Source of the DNA: Tannerella sp.
Lineage (GTDB): Bacteria > Bacteroidota > Bacteroidia > Bacteroidales > Tannerellaceae
Direction of reading: 5' to 3'
Assembly: GCA_031263835.1 (NCBI GenBank)
Contig: JAISEZ010000055.1
Coordinates: 1-8,075, forward strand
Length of the DNA stretch: 8,075 bases
In this document: positions 1-7,577 of the stretch, one piece after another
Layout of the letters: each line of letters starts with the position of its first letter
Numbering within the stretch: position 1 is the stretch's first letter
Notes under the pieces: generated by a model
Databases searched by the model: none
Seen by the model: the letters and a program-made list of their open reading frames with translations, nothing else
Told to the model about the DNA's origin: nothing
Translations under genes and position numbers: made by a program

Positions 1-121
1 ATAAGCATCTTATCTGAAATCTCCAAATCTATTCCCTAAAATATTCAATCGCTATTTCGATTCTATGTAATTATAAGTCTTGTGTTTATGACTTTTCGGA
101 CAGACACTAAATATAAAGATC

Positions 122-331
122 ATGATAATTCCACCAAATTTGACTCAGGACGAAGTGATGACGATGCTCAAAGAAGCGACGGCTCAACTGAACAAGAGGT
201 TCAACGTGAACCTAACACTCCGGGAGGCCGCTCAAGAATCCTACACCCCGATACTTGGACAAAGTACATCAATACACTCAGCAATAGTAAGTTTATTGAT
301 AAGACTGGACGATCTATCCCGTTTGGAGTAG
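122..331 (+). CDS. Hypothetical small protein, 69 aa, possibly a gene remnant
   Basis: I do not recognise this protein. It starts at an ATG preceded by the A/T-rich context usual for Bacteroidetes starts and runs 69 residues. The composition looks protein-like: an apparent amphipathic helix (about residues 7-26, with EVMTMLKEATAQLNKRF), a second helix around LTLREAAQES, and a hydrophobic C-terminal helix (SAIVSLLIRLDDL). No signal peptide, cysteine motif or haem site is visible. A different frame (GTG at 82 or ATG at 88, to 426) overlaps it. Its first half is rich in Arg, Ser, Asp and Gln, as shifted frames often are, but its tail (about 310-426) looks plausible. One reading is that a longer gene has been split by a frameshift around 290-330. 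It could also be a non-coding coincidence. It is separated from the cytochrome genes by about 260 bp and has no evident link to them. Confidence 0.3.
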   Translation: MIIPPNLTQDEVMTMLKEATAQLNKRFNVNLTLREAAQESYTPILGQSTSIHSAIVSLLIRLDDLSRLE

Positions 332-492
332 ATTTGCAAAAACTACCTGATACTATGGAAAATGTTATAGGATTAACGTCAGTAGCGGCTTTAAAGGATA
401 TGAATGGTTATTATCGCAATCGGTAGAGGGTAACACCGTGAAAATGATCAAATGCTTTTGATTATACAGAAAGTAAAGTCGGATTTTTTTAT

Positions 493-500
493 TAAATTTG
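493..500 (+). promoter_or_regulatory. Candidate Bacteroidetes -7 promoter box
   Basis: The octamer TAAATTTG matches the Bacteroidetes housekeeping sigma -7 consensus TAnnTTTG. It lies in AT-rich sequence 95 bp before the ATG at 595, so a transcript would begin near 505-508 and carry a leader of about 88 nt containing the hairpins at 520-578. The usual -33 TTTG is not present at the proper spacing; the nearest TTTG (457-460) is too far upstream. It would serve the first two cytochrome genes and perhaps the third. Confidence 0.4.
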
Positions 501-519
501 CAACGTATTTTTAAACCAC

Positions 520-578
520 TCCTGTTACGCAAACCTGTCAAAGTCCCGTCAAGGGACTCAGGCCGATGTGTAACAGGA
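520..578 (+). promoter_or_regulatory. Nested inverted-repeat leader upstream of the cytochrome operon
   Basis: A 9-bp outer stem pairs TCCTGTTAC (520-528) with GTAACAGGA (570-578). Inside it, CCTG (534-537) can pair with CAGG (559-562), and AGTCCC (542-547) pairs perfectly with GGGACT (553-558) around a GTCAA loop. The element ends 16 bp before the ATG at 595 and would sit in the 5' leader if the box at 493-500 is the promoter. There is no T-run after it, so a simple intrinsic terminator is unlikely. It does not match any riboswitch consensus that I can recognise. It could instead be a protein-binding operator or chance pairing; the 9-bp and 6-bp perfect stems in the same leader favour real structure. 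Confidence 0.4.
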
Positions 579-594
579 ATTATAATCAAAGACA

Positions 595-2862
595 ATGAAA
601 AAATACGTGTTAAATTTCGCAACATTTTTTGTTCTGCTGTTACCGGCTGTTCCGATGGTATCGCAGGACATTGTTCCGTCGGCAGGCAAGGCAGAAGTCC
701 GCTTTCATGCCGGAGCCGCCAAACAGCTTCTTGAACGTGGAATTGAGAAATTACTCTTTATCCGCCGGTTTACCTTCAACGCCAACCATGTTTACACCGA
801 TTACATCAACAGCCGGTGGATGCCGGGCGGCGGACTGTGTGTCCTCGACCTGAAAACCGGCGCAATCAGGGAAATTGTTCCCGAGTTCACCAACTCCGGC
901 GTTGTCGGCTGGTTCGACCTCTCGTTCGACGCAAAGAAAATCGTCTTCGACTTCAAAAAAGGCGCCGACGAAGGCTACAGAATCTACGAAGTCAATGTTG
1001 ACGGCACAGGACTGCGTCAGCTTACCTTCCCCGAACCGGACGAAGAAGAGCTGATAGCGAACTACCGCCGCGGCTATCATCACGGCACCGATGACATGGA
1101 CCCCTGCTACCTCCCCGACGGAGGCATCGCCTTTGTCACAACGCGCTGCCGCTTCAGCGTGCTCTGCGACTCCGGCGACGGATTTACCGTCAAGAATCTT
1201 TATCGCATGAACGGCGACGGTTCGGCAATGGAAGCCCTCACATACAGTCCCCTCAGCGAAGCCACCCCCACGCTTTTGCCCGACGGAAGGATTCTGTATC
1301 ACCGCTGGGAGTACGTCGATAAAGCCGCCGGCAACTGCAAAGCCCTGTGGGCTGTCAATCCGAACGGTACCGGCTCGGTCGAAATCTACGGCAACACCAT
1401 TTCCTTCCCCGAAACAAAAGTGCAGGCGCGCGCCATACCCGGCGAACCGAATAAAATCGTGATGCTCGGCGCTTCACACTGGATCAACAACGCCGTCGGA
1501 ACGGTCATCACCGTCGATACCCGCGAACCGTTACGCAGCGCCAACACAATGAAATACATCACCGGCGACGTAGCCGCATTTGCCCACGACGGATTCCACT
1601 TCAAAGACGAAAACGGCGAATGGTATCACGACAAGACCGGCAAGCCCGGACGCCTGTTTCGCAATCCCTACCCGCTTTCGTCCTCGCTGTTCCTTGTGTC
1701 ACACAAGCCGGCAGGCCCGGAATGGCATGACAGGAGCGGATATGACATTGCTCTCCTCGACGGCGACGGAAAAGAAACCGTCCTCATTAAAGACACAGCC
1801 ATTTCGTTATGGCATCCGTATCCGCTTGTCGCACGCGAAAAGCCGCCGGTACCGACCGGCATGACGACCGATGCCGAACTCGCCGGCAAGGGACTGGCGC
1901 GCTGTTTTGTGACCGACATCTACGCCGGCATGGATAACGTCCGCCGCGGCGAGGTCAAATACCTTCGCATCCTCGAACAGTTGCCGCGCCCATGGGCCGC
2001 GCGAACCGCCGATAACGGCGATGCTGCCGGAATGGCGCACAAAGCCGTAGGCGACGGATTCCTGAGCGTCAAGGTACAGCATGGCGTTGTTCCCGTCGAG
2101 GACGACGGCAGCGCACATTTCCTCGTCCCGGCCGACCGTCCGATATACTTCCAGGCGCTCGACAAAGACTTCCGGGCCATTCAAACCGAACGCACGTATG
2201 TCAACTACCGCCCCGGTGAGACGCGAAGCTGCATCGGATGTCACGAAACGCCCGACATAACGCCCTCACCCGCCACATACGTCATGAAAGCCATGAAGCG
2301 TGTCGCCTCCGTTCCGCAACCGCAGCCGACACAGAACGAGGCCTGCATGGTATTCGACTACGAGCGTCAGATTCAGCCGATTCTCGACCGGCGCTGTCTC
2401 GAATGTCACTCCGGCGACAAGCCGGCGGCACAGCTTGACCTTAGCGGCCGGGCAAAAGGCGTGTACAGCGTTTCGTATCATTCATTAATCGGTCTTTCAA
2501 AAACCTCGCGCCAACTGCTCGGCAACCGCGCGCAACGCAACGAAGACGAAGCATCGAACAGCATCGAATACATCCCCCCCTATCACACCGGCGCACTGTC
2601 AAGCCCTCTCGGCGCAATGATCCGCGGCGAACGGCAGACTGCCCGGGAGATGGACGGGGTAAATCTCTACACCGAAAAATTGACGCAAAGTCATAAAGAC
2701 CTTCATCTGACCGAAGCCGAAAAGATGATGATCACCAACTGGCTCGACGTCAACTGTCAATTTTATCCGGCCTACTGGGGACGAAAAAACGAACGCTACC
2801 GCGACAGCCCCGATTTCCGGCCCGCATTTACTTTCGAAGAAGCAAGAAGAACCGAAAAATAA
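595..2862 (+). CDS. HzsA-related exported di-haem cytochrome c (propeller + HZS alpha-like domains)
   Basis: This is a 755-residue exported protein of the family related to the alpha subunit of hydrazine synthase. The N-terminus (KKY then a hydrophobic run to about residue 22) is a signal peptide, probably cut near VSQ/D at 23-25. Residues about 85-420 form a TolB/PD40-like beta-propeller: YEVNVDGTGLRQLT at 131-144, CYLPDGGIAFV at 171-181, NLYRMNGDG at 201-209, and the family hallmark LPDGRILYHRWEYVD at 228-242. The middle domain carries VPVEDDGSA (499-507) and the first haem site CIGCH (546-550). The second site CLECH (601-605) follows an IQPILD segment resembling planctomycete-type cytochrome domains. 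His700, in SHKDLHLTEAEK, is a candidate distal ligand because the equivalent His is conserved in the gene at 4806. The ATG was chosen for the signal peptide that follows directly. The next gene starts 8 bp after the stop, so the two are probably co-transcribed. The substrate is unknown; hydrazine synthase itself is not supported. Confidence 0.88.
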   Translation: MKKYVLNFATFFVLLLPAVPMVSQDIVPSAGKAEVRFHAGAAKQLLERGIEKLLFIRRFTFNANHVYTDYINSRWMPGGGLCVLDLKTGAIREIVPEFTNSGVVGWFDLSFDAKKIVFDFKKGADEGYRIYEVNVDGTGLRQLTFPEPDEEELIANYRRGYHHGTDDMDPCYLPDGGIAFVTTRCRFSVLCDSGDGFTVKNLYRMNGDGSAMEALTYSPLSEATPTLLPDGRILYHRWEYVDKAAGNCKALWAVNPNGTGSVEIYGNTISFPETKVQARAIPGEPNKIVMLGASHWINNAVGTVITVDTREPLRSANTMKYITGDVAAFAHDGFHFKDENGEWYHDKTGKPGRLFRNPYPLSSSLFLVSHKPAGPEWHDRSGYDIALLDGDGKETVLIKDTAISLWHPYPLVAREKPPVPTGMTTDAELAGKGLARCFVTDIYAGMDNVRRGEVKYLRILEQLPRPWAARTADNGDAAGMAHKAVGDGFLSVKVQHGVVPVEDDGSAHFLVPADRPIYFQALDKDFRAIQTERTYVNYRPGETRSCIGCHETPDITPSPATYVMKAMKRVASVPQPQPTQNEACMVFDYERQIQPILDRRCLECHSGDKPAAQLDLSGRAKGVYSVSYHSLIGLSKTSRQLLGNRAQRNEDEASNSIEYIPPYHTGALSSPLGAMIRGERQTAREMDGVNLYTEKLTQSHKDLHLTEAEKMMITNWLDVNCQFYPAYWGRKNERYRDSPDFRPAFTFEEARRTEK

Positions 2863-2870
2863 CAAACATC

Positions 2871-4682
2871 ATGAAGAAAATACCCTTGATACTGATTTTT
2901 GCAGCCGTCGTGCTGCTGTCTGCAGAACGCGGCGCGGCGCCCTATCTGTCGCCCGGCCGGATGGCTGTAAGCGGCGACGGGAAGACGGTTTATACCGCCC
3001 TGACTGCCGCACATGCCATTGCCGTAACCGATCTCGCTGCGGGGCAGACCAAAGGACGAATCGAAACCGGACAAAACCCGAATAGCGTACTGCTGTCGAA
3101 CGACGGCACAATGCTGTATGTCGCCGAAGGCGAGGCAAAGGGGACGGTAGAATTTATCGCCCTCCCGCAGAAGAAATCGAAGCGCACCGTCCGCGTCGGA
3201 CACACCCCCTCCGGCCTGGCGGTGACGAAAGACGGCAGGACGCTCTTTGTCGCGAACCGCTTCTCCGACAACATCTCCGTCATTGATATCGGGAGCGGCA
3301 GGGTAACGGCAACCATTCCCGCTGTCCGGGAACCGCGATATATGGCTCTCAGTCCCGACGGCGCAACGCTGGCTGCAGGCAACTTCCTGCCCGTACAGGC
3401 CGCTACCGGTGAGAATATCGCCTCCGAAATCACCCTTATTGACGTCAAAACCGCGCAGCCGGTCAAAAACATTACCCTCCCCGCAGGATCGCAGTCGCTG
3501 ACGGGAGTAGCTTTCTCCAAAGACGGCCGGTACCTTTACGCCGTACATATCCTCTCGCGCTTCTTTGTGCCCATCACGCAGATAGACCGGGGATGGGTTA
3601 ATACGAACGCGCTGAGTATTATAGATATAAAATCAAAAGAGCTGTACGCCACCGTTCTGCTTGACGATGTGGATCGCGGCGCTGCCAATCCCGCTGATGC
3701 CGGCATCGGCAATGACGGCAAACTGTACGTAGCAGTTGCAGGCGTCCACGAGTTGATGAGCATCGACCTGAAAGGGCTTCACGAAAAGATAGCGGGCATA
3801 TACAGCGGAACCGTTGAAGACGCCAATGTCCGTAACAGAGACGAAATGATGTCTTCACTGTCATTCGCTTATCCTTTCAAAAAACGAATCGCGCTGGACG
3901 GCAGGATTCCTCTTTACCTGGCATTTACCGATCATGAAGTATTGATATCAAGCCGTTTCTCGCCATTCATTGAAACCGTTACATATCAGGGTGTTCAAAA
4001 CCGTATAACCCTCGGCGACGAGCCTGAACCCGATTCCTTCCGGCGCGGCGAACTGGCTTTCAACGACGCTTCCATCTGCTACCAGCAGTGGCACAGTTGC
4101 GCCTCCTGCCATCCCGACGGTCGCGCCGACGGCCTCAACTGGGACCAGCAGAACGACGGTCTCGGCAACCCCAAAAACACGAAGAGCCTGCTCTTTTCGC
4201 ACGTCACGCCGCCCTGTATGATCACGGGCATCCGCGAATCGGCGGAGAAAGCTGTCCGCGCAGGCATTCTTCACACCCTGCAAACCGTTCAATCCGAATC
4301 ACTGGCCGCCGATATGGACGAATATCTGAAGAAGATGCGCATACAGGAAAGTCCATACCTCGAAAAAGCGCCGAAAAAAGCCCTCAAACTCGGCAGGAAA
4401 CTGTTTGAGCAGACGGGCTGTGCCTTATGCCACAACGGGCAGTATTACACCGACATGAAGAAATACGACGTCGGCACGGGCGATGGCAACGACTCCGGAC
4501 GCCCCTTCGACACTCCCTCGCTGCGTGAAGTCTGGCGCACCGCCCCCTACCTTTACGACGGCAGGGCCGCCACCCTCGAGGAAGTCTTCACCAGGTTCAA
4601 CCCGACTGGTCGCCACGGCGATACCTCCCGCCTCACCAAAGAAGAACTCGAAGCGCTAATCCTGTATATCAAAACATTATGA
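2871..4682 (+). CDS. Exported YVTN-type beta-propeller fused to di-haem cytochrome c peroxidase/MauG-like domain
   Basis: The 603-residue product begins with a signal peptide (KKIPLILIF, hydrophobic to about residue 17, cut probably between 18 and 23). Residues about 27-385 are a beta-propeller of the YncE/YVTN type; clear blades include LSNDGTMLYVAEG (75-87), GHTPSGLAVTKDGRTLFVAN (110-129), YMALSPDG (157-164), GVAFSKDGRYLYAV (212-225) and GNDGKLYVAV (280-289). The C-terminal part resembles di-haem peroxidases: RRGELAFND (391-399), haem site CASCHPDGRADG (410-421), NPKNTKSL (433-440), a second haem site CALCH (517-521), then DTPSLREVWRTAPYLYDGR (547-565). Members of this superfamily reduce peroxide or oxidise protein side chains in the periplasm, but here the substrate is not known. 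No Met occurs after residue 529, so the second haem is unlikely to have the usual C-terminal Met ligand; His582 or Tyr562 are candidates. The 8-bp gap to the upstream HzsA-related gene indicates an operon. Confidence 0.88.
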   Translation: MKKIPLILIFAAVVLLSAERGAAPYLSPGRMAVSGDGKTVYTALTAAHAIAVTDLAAGQTKGRIETGQNPNSVLLSNDGTMLYVAEGEAKGTVEFIALPQKKSKRTVRVGHTPSGLAVTKDGRTLFVANRFSDNISVIDIGSGRVTATIPAVREPRYMALSPDGATLAAGNFLPVQAATGENIASEITLIDVKTAQPVKNITLPAGSQSLTGVAFSKDGRYLYAVHILSRFFVPITQIDRGWVNTNALSIIDIKSKELYATVLLDDVDRGAANPADAGIGNDGKLYVAVAGVHELMSIDLKGLHEKIAGIYSGTVEDANVRNRDEMMSSLSFAYPFKKRIALDGRIPLYLAFTDHEVLISSRFSPFIETVTYQGVQNRITLGDEPEPDSFRRGELAFNDASICYQQWHSCASCHPDGRADGLNWDQQNDGLGNPKNTKSLLFSHVTPPCMITGIRESAEKAVRAGILHTLQTVQSESLAADMDEYLKKMRIQESPYLEKAPKKALKLGRKLFEQTGCALCHNGQYYTDMKKYDVGTGDGNDSGRPFDTPSLREVWRTAPYLYDGRAATLEEVFTRFNPTGRHGDTSRLTKEELEALILYIKTL

Positions 4683-4805
4683 TCACGAAACGCTTTAATT
4701 ATATAAAAAAGCAGTCATCTTATTTTTAAGCCTGAATTTTATACCGGGACTATATGCATAAATAATGTATAAAGAGCAGTTTGAAATTGAATAAAAGATT
4801 AATAT
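4683..4805 (+). other. AT-rich gap between the second and third cytochrome genes
   Basis: These 123 bp are strongly AT-rich and hold no open frame. TATTTTTA at 4721-4728 resembles the -7 consensus TAnnTTTG but lacks the final G and has no well-spaced -33 TTTG. A short TATGCATA palindrome lies at 4753-4760. There is no convincing hairpin-plus-T-run terminator after the stop at 4680-4682. The third gene may therefore be read through from the operon, with or without a weak promoter of its own. Confidence 0.4.
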
Positions 4806-7502
4806 ATGAAACACAGATTGGTATATTTCACAGTAGTTTTATGGACAGTACTGCTTGTATCGGCATGTTTGCAGAACACGGGCAAGCCGTATCTGTTACT
4901 GCACATCAATGGCGTTACAGGCGCCCGTTATGACGGGTTTTCATCCGGAGCATCCTCCGACGAACAGCCCGATACAAGTTTGCTTGCCGGTTTTCGGCGG
5001 GCCGGATCGCCGATGCATGGCATTGACAAAATTGTTTTTGCAGTGCGGCCGGGCGGGCTTGACGATCACTGGTATGCAAATTTCGGCTATTATGCCGACG
5101 ACAATTATTATGGCGGAAGCAATCGTGCACTTGCAAATATTCAGGACACGAACATTTGCCGGATGGACAGGAATCCGGCAGTCGATTACCGTCATTTTTC
5201 CAGCAGCCCGATGAAATACGTTACCGGAGGACGTTCCCGGCTGATTCCGAATGTCGGGGGAAAACTCTGCATCTACGACATCGTTTCACGGAAAGTGGAA
5301 GTCATACTAAGCGATTCCACCGGATCAATACGCGACCCGCAGGTGCATTACGATGCCGGGAAAATCATTTTCGCATACTGTCCGGCGGACGAAGAACACT
5401 ATCATCTTTATGAGATCAATGTGGACGGTTCGGGTCTGAAACAGCTTACCGACGGCGACTGCGACGACATCGAACCCGCATACACTCCCGACGGCAGTAT
5501 CGTTTTCGTCTCCAGCAGGGCGAAGCGCTGGGTGCAGTGCTGGAACACGCCGGTAGCGATACTGTACGGCTGCGACAGCGACGGGAAAAACATCCGTCCC
5601 CTGTCGGCAAACGTCGAGCACGACAACACTCCCTGGATGCTTCCCGACGGCAGGATTCTATACACCCGCTGGGAATACGTTGACCGTTCGCAGGTACACT
5701 ATCACCATCTCTGGACAGTCAATCCCGACGGCACGCAGCAGTCGGTATTTTACGGCAACATGCATCCCGGAACCGTATTTATCGACGCCAAACCCGTCCC
5801 CGGCAGCCGGAAAATCGTCGCATCGTTTTCACCCGGACACGGAGCTAACGAACATGCCGGTCATATCGGACTGATTGATCCGAAGTCGGGTCCCGACGAC
5901 GAAAAAGCTGCCGTAAGCATATCAAAACAGGCCAGCTACAGAGACCCGTGGGCGTTTTCCGAAAACGCATTCCTTGCCGCCAAAGGCGCTCAAATGATTC
6001 TGATGAACGGAAAGGGAGAGGAGGAAACCCTGTTTGAACTGCCCGAAGAATGGAAAAACCGGCAGCTGCTCCTGCACGAGCCGCGACCGCTGATCAGGCA
6101 AACTCCGGAGAAACTGATTGCTTCGACCCTCAGGCAGGGCGATACGAATGGACGCCTGATGCTGATGAACGTTTATGCCGGACGAAACATGCAGGACGTC
6201 AGGCAGGGCGAGATAAAAAAACTTCTGATACTGGAGACCCTGCCCAAACCCATTAATTTTACGGGCGGAATGGAACCGCTGACTTACGGAGGCTCGTTTA
6301 CTCTGGAACGGATTTTCGGAACGGTGCCTGTCGAAGACGACGGTTCGGCATATTTCGAACTGCCTGCCATGCGCAGTTTCTTTTTCGTTGCGCTTGACGA
6401 AAACGAGCGTGCGGTGAAACGCATGCAGTCGTTTGTGTCGGTCATGCCGGGCGAGTTGACTTCCTGCATCGGCTGCCACGAGCGGCGCACGGAGTCCCCC
6501 GGCAGCAGCATAGCGCATAACCCCGCGGCAATACGGCGGGTGCCAAGTCCCGTAACCGTCATTGCCGATTTTCGGGGAACCGACGGCGCCGGTAAGCGGC
6601 TGACGAATCCGACCGGTATTCCCGACGTGATCGACTTTCCCCGCGATGTGCAGCCCGTTCTTGATGCGCACTGTATCAGATGTCACAGGCCGGAGGAACG
6701 GAACGGAGGCGTTTCCCTGGTCGGCGACAGAACGCCGCTATACTCAATCAGCTACTATACAATCACCGCTAAAAATCTGGTTGCCGACGGACGGAATCTG
6801 CCGAAAAGCAATTATCCTCCCCGCTCGCTGGGCAGCGGCGGCAGCAAGCTGCTCGACTTTTGCGACGGCTCGCATCACGGCGCCAAACCCGACGAACGTG
6901 AACAGACGGTAGTCAGGCTCTGGTGCGAAACCGGAGCCACATACCCCGGCACCTATACGGCGCTGGGCAGCGGAATGATAGGCGGATATGCGCAAAACCG
7001 TCTCGACCGGCAGGATACGCAGTGGGAAGAGGTGAAGAAAATGGAAGAGACGCTGACTGTAAGCTGTGCGAAATGTCACACAGGCAACATGGAGCTGCCC
7101 CTCTCGCCTTCCCACGAAATCGGGGGAGCGCCCTGGGAAAACCTGCGCAGGGACGACGTCCGCAGGAAATTCTCGCGGCAGTTGCTGTACAATCTCTCGT
7201 ATCCCGAAAAATCAACACTGCTGCTGGCTCCGCTGGCAAAATCGGCAGGAGGATACGAATCGTGCGGCAAGGTGATCTTCAGGGACAGGAACGACCCGCG
7301 CTACATGCAGATACTGAAAGGTATTGAACGGACAAAACAGCATCTTGAGCAAATCGGACGTTTCGACATGCCCGGATTTGTCCCGCGTCCCGAATACGTT
7401 CGCGAAATGCAAAAATACGGCATCCTCCCATCCGGTGCAAAACCTTCGGATGTAAAGGATATTTACAGTCTGGAACAGGAATACTGGCAATCGCAGTGGT
7501 AG
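4806..7502 (+). CDS. HzsA-related lipoprotein cytochrome c with three haem sites
   Basis: The 898-residue product starts with a lipoprotein signal peptide: MKHR, a hydrophobic core, and the lipobox VSAC with Cys21 as the lipidated residue. No acidic run follows the Cys, so the surface-export signal described in Bacteroidetes is not evident and periplasmic anchoring is more likely. A PD40-like propeller occupies about 145-420, with LYEINVDGSGLKQLT at 201-215 and LPDGRILYTRWEYVD at 279-293. The middle domain has VPVEDDGSA (507-515) and haem site CIGCH (554-558). The second haem domain has CIRCH (623-627) after VQPVLDAH, and His690 aligns without gaps to His700 of the protein at 595-2862. Unlike that paralogue, it continues about 170 residues with a third haem site CAKCH (754-758) and a tail (GRFDMPGFVPRPEYVREMQK at 851-870, YWQSQW at the end) that I recall from large planctomycete HzsA-related proteins. 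It presumably works with the two upstream cytochromes in envelope electron transfer; its substrate is unknown. Confidence 0.88.
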   Translation: MKHRLVYFTVVLWTVLLVSACLQNTGKPYLLLHINGVTGARYDGFSSGASSDEQPDTSLLAGFRRAGSPMHGIDKIVFAVRPGGLDDHWYANFGYYADDNYYGGSNRALANIQDTNICRMDRNPAVDYRHFSSSPMKYVTGGRSRLIPNVGGKLCIYDIVSRKVEVILSDSTGSIRDPQVHYDAGKIIFAYCPADEEHYHLYEINVDGSGLKQLTDGDCDDIEPAYTPDGSIVFVSSRAKRWVQCWNTPVAILYGCDSDGKNIRPLSANVEHDNTPWMLPDGRILYTRWEYVDRSQVHYHHLWTVNPDGTQQSVFYGNMHPGTVFIDAKPVPGSRKIVASFSPGHGANEHAGHIGLIDPKSGPDDEKAAVSISKQASYRDPWAFSENAFLAAKGAQMILMNGKGEEETLFELPEEWKNRQLLLHEPRPLIRQTPEKLIASTLRQGDTNGRLMLMNVYAGRNMQDVRQGEIKKLLILETLPKPINFTGGMEPLTYGGSFTLERIFGTVPVEDDGSAYFELPAMRSFFFVALDENERAVKRMQSFVSVMPGELTSCIGCHERRTESPGSSIAHNPAAIRRVPSPVTVIADFRGTDGAGKRLTNPTGIPDVIDFPRDVQPVLDAHCIRCHRPEERNGGVSLVGDRTPLYSISYYTITAKNLVADGRNLPKSNYPPRSLGSGGSKLLDFCDGSHHGAKPDEREQTVVRLWCETGATYPGTYTALGSGMIGGYAQNRLDRQDTQWEEVKKMEETLTVSCAKCHTGNMELPLSPSHEIGGAPWENLRRDDVRRKFSRQLLYNLSYPEKSTLLLAPLAKSAGGYESCGKVIFRDRNDPRYMQILKGIERTKQHLEQIGRFDMPGFVPRPEYVREMQKYGILPSGAKPSDVKDIYSLEQEYWQSQW

Positions 7503-7577
7503 TTAACCGTTAAACAGTATGCCCGTCTGAGATTGATTATATATGTGTGCGGCATTAATTTGTATACAGGTACGGTG

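Larger units (their letters stand above)
1..594. other. AT-rich left flank without a securely called gene
   Basis: This stretch is clearly richer in A and T than the three large genes that follow. It contains one doubtful small reading frame (122-331), a candidate promoter box near 493-500 and a folded leader at 520-578, each listed separately. I see no tRNA, rRNA, CRISPR repeat or insertion-sequence end. The first 80 bases show no recognisable element. Confidence 0.6.

Noticed and set aside
365..625. 86-codon minus-strand frame across the leader
   Set aside because: It overlaps the promoter-like box, the inverted repeats and the start of the first cytochrome gene, and the translation resembles nothing known.
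2796..3548. 250-codon antisense open frame
   Set aside because: It runs opposite the end of the first and start of the second cytochrome gene, which are well supported by signal peptides and motifs; it has no recognisable domain.
4721..4728. Promoter for the third cytochrome gene (TATTTTTA)
   Set aside because: It misses the final G of the -7 consensus, no -33 TTTG is at proper spacing, and such A/T strings are common in this gap.
5922..6686. 254-codon antisense open frame
   Set aside because: It lies entirely opposite the third cytochrome gene, has no recognisable domain, and its composition looks like a GC-rich shadow frame.
595..7502. Genuine hydrazine synthase (anammox) locus
   Set aside because: Only alpha-subunit-like proteins are present; no beta or gamma subunit genes, two divergent copies, no Tyr four residues after the first CXXCH, and a Bacteroidetes background.
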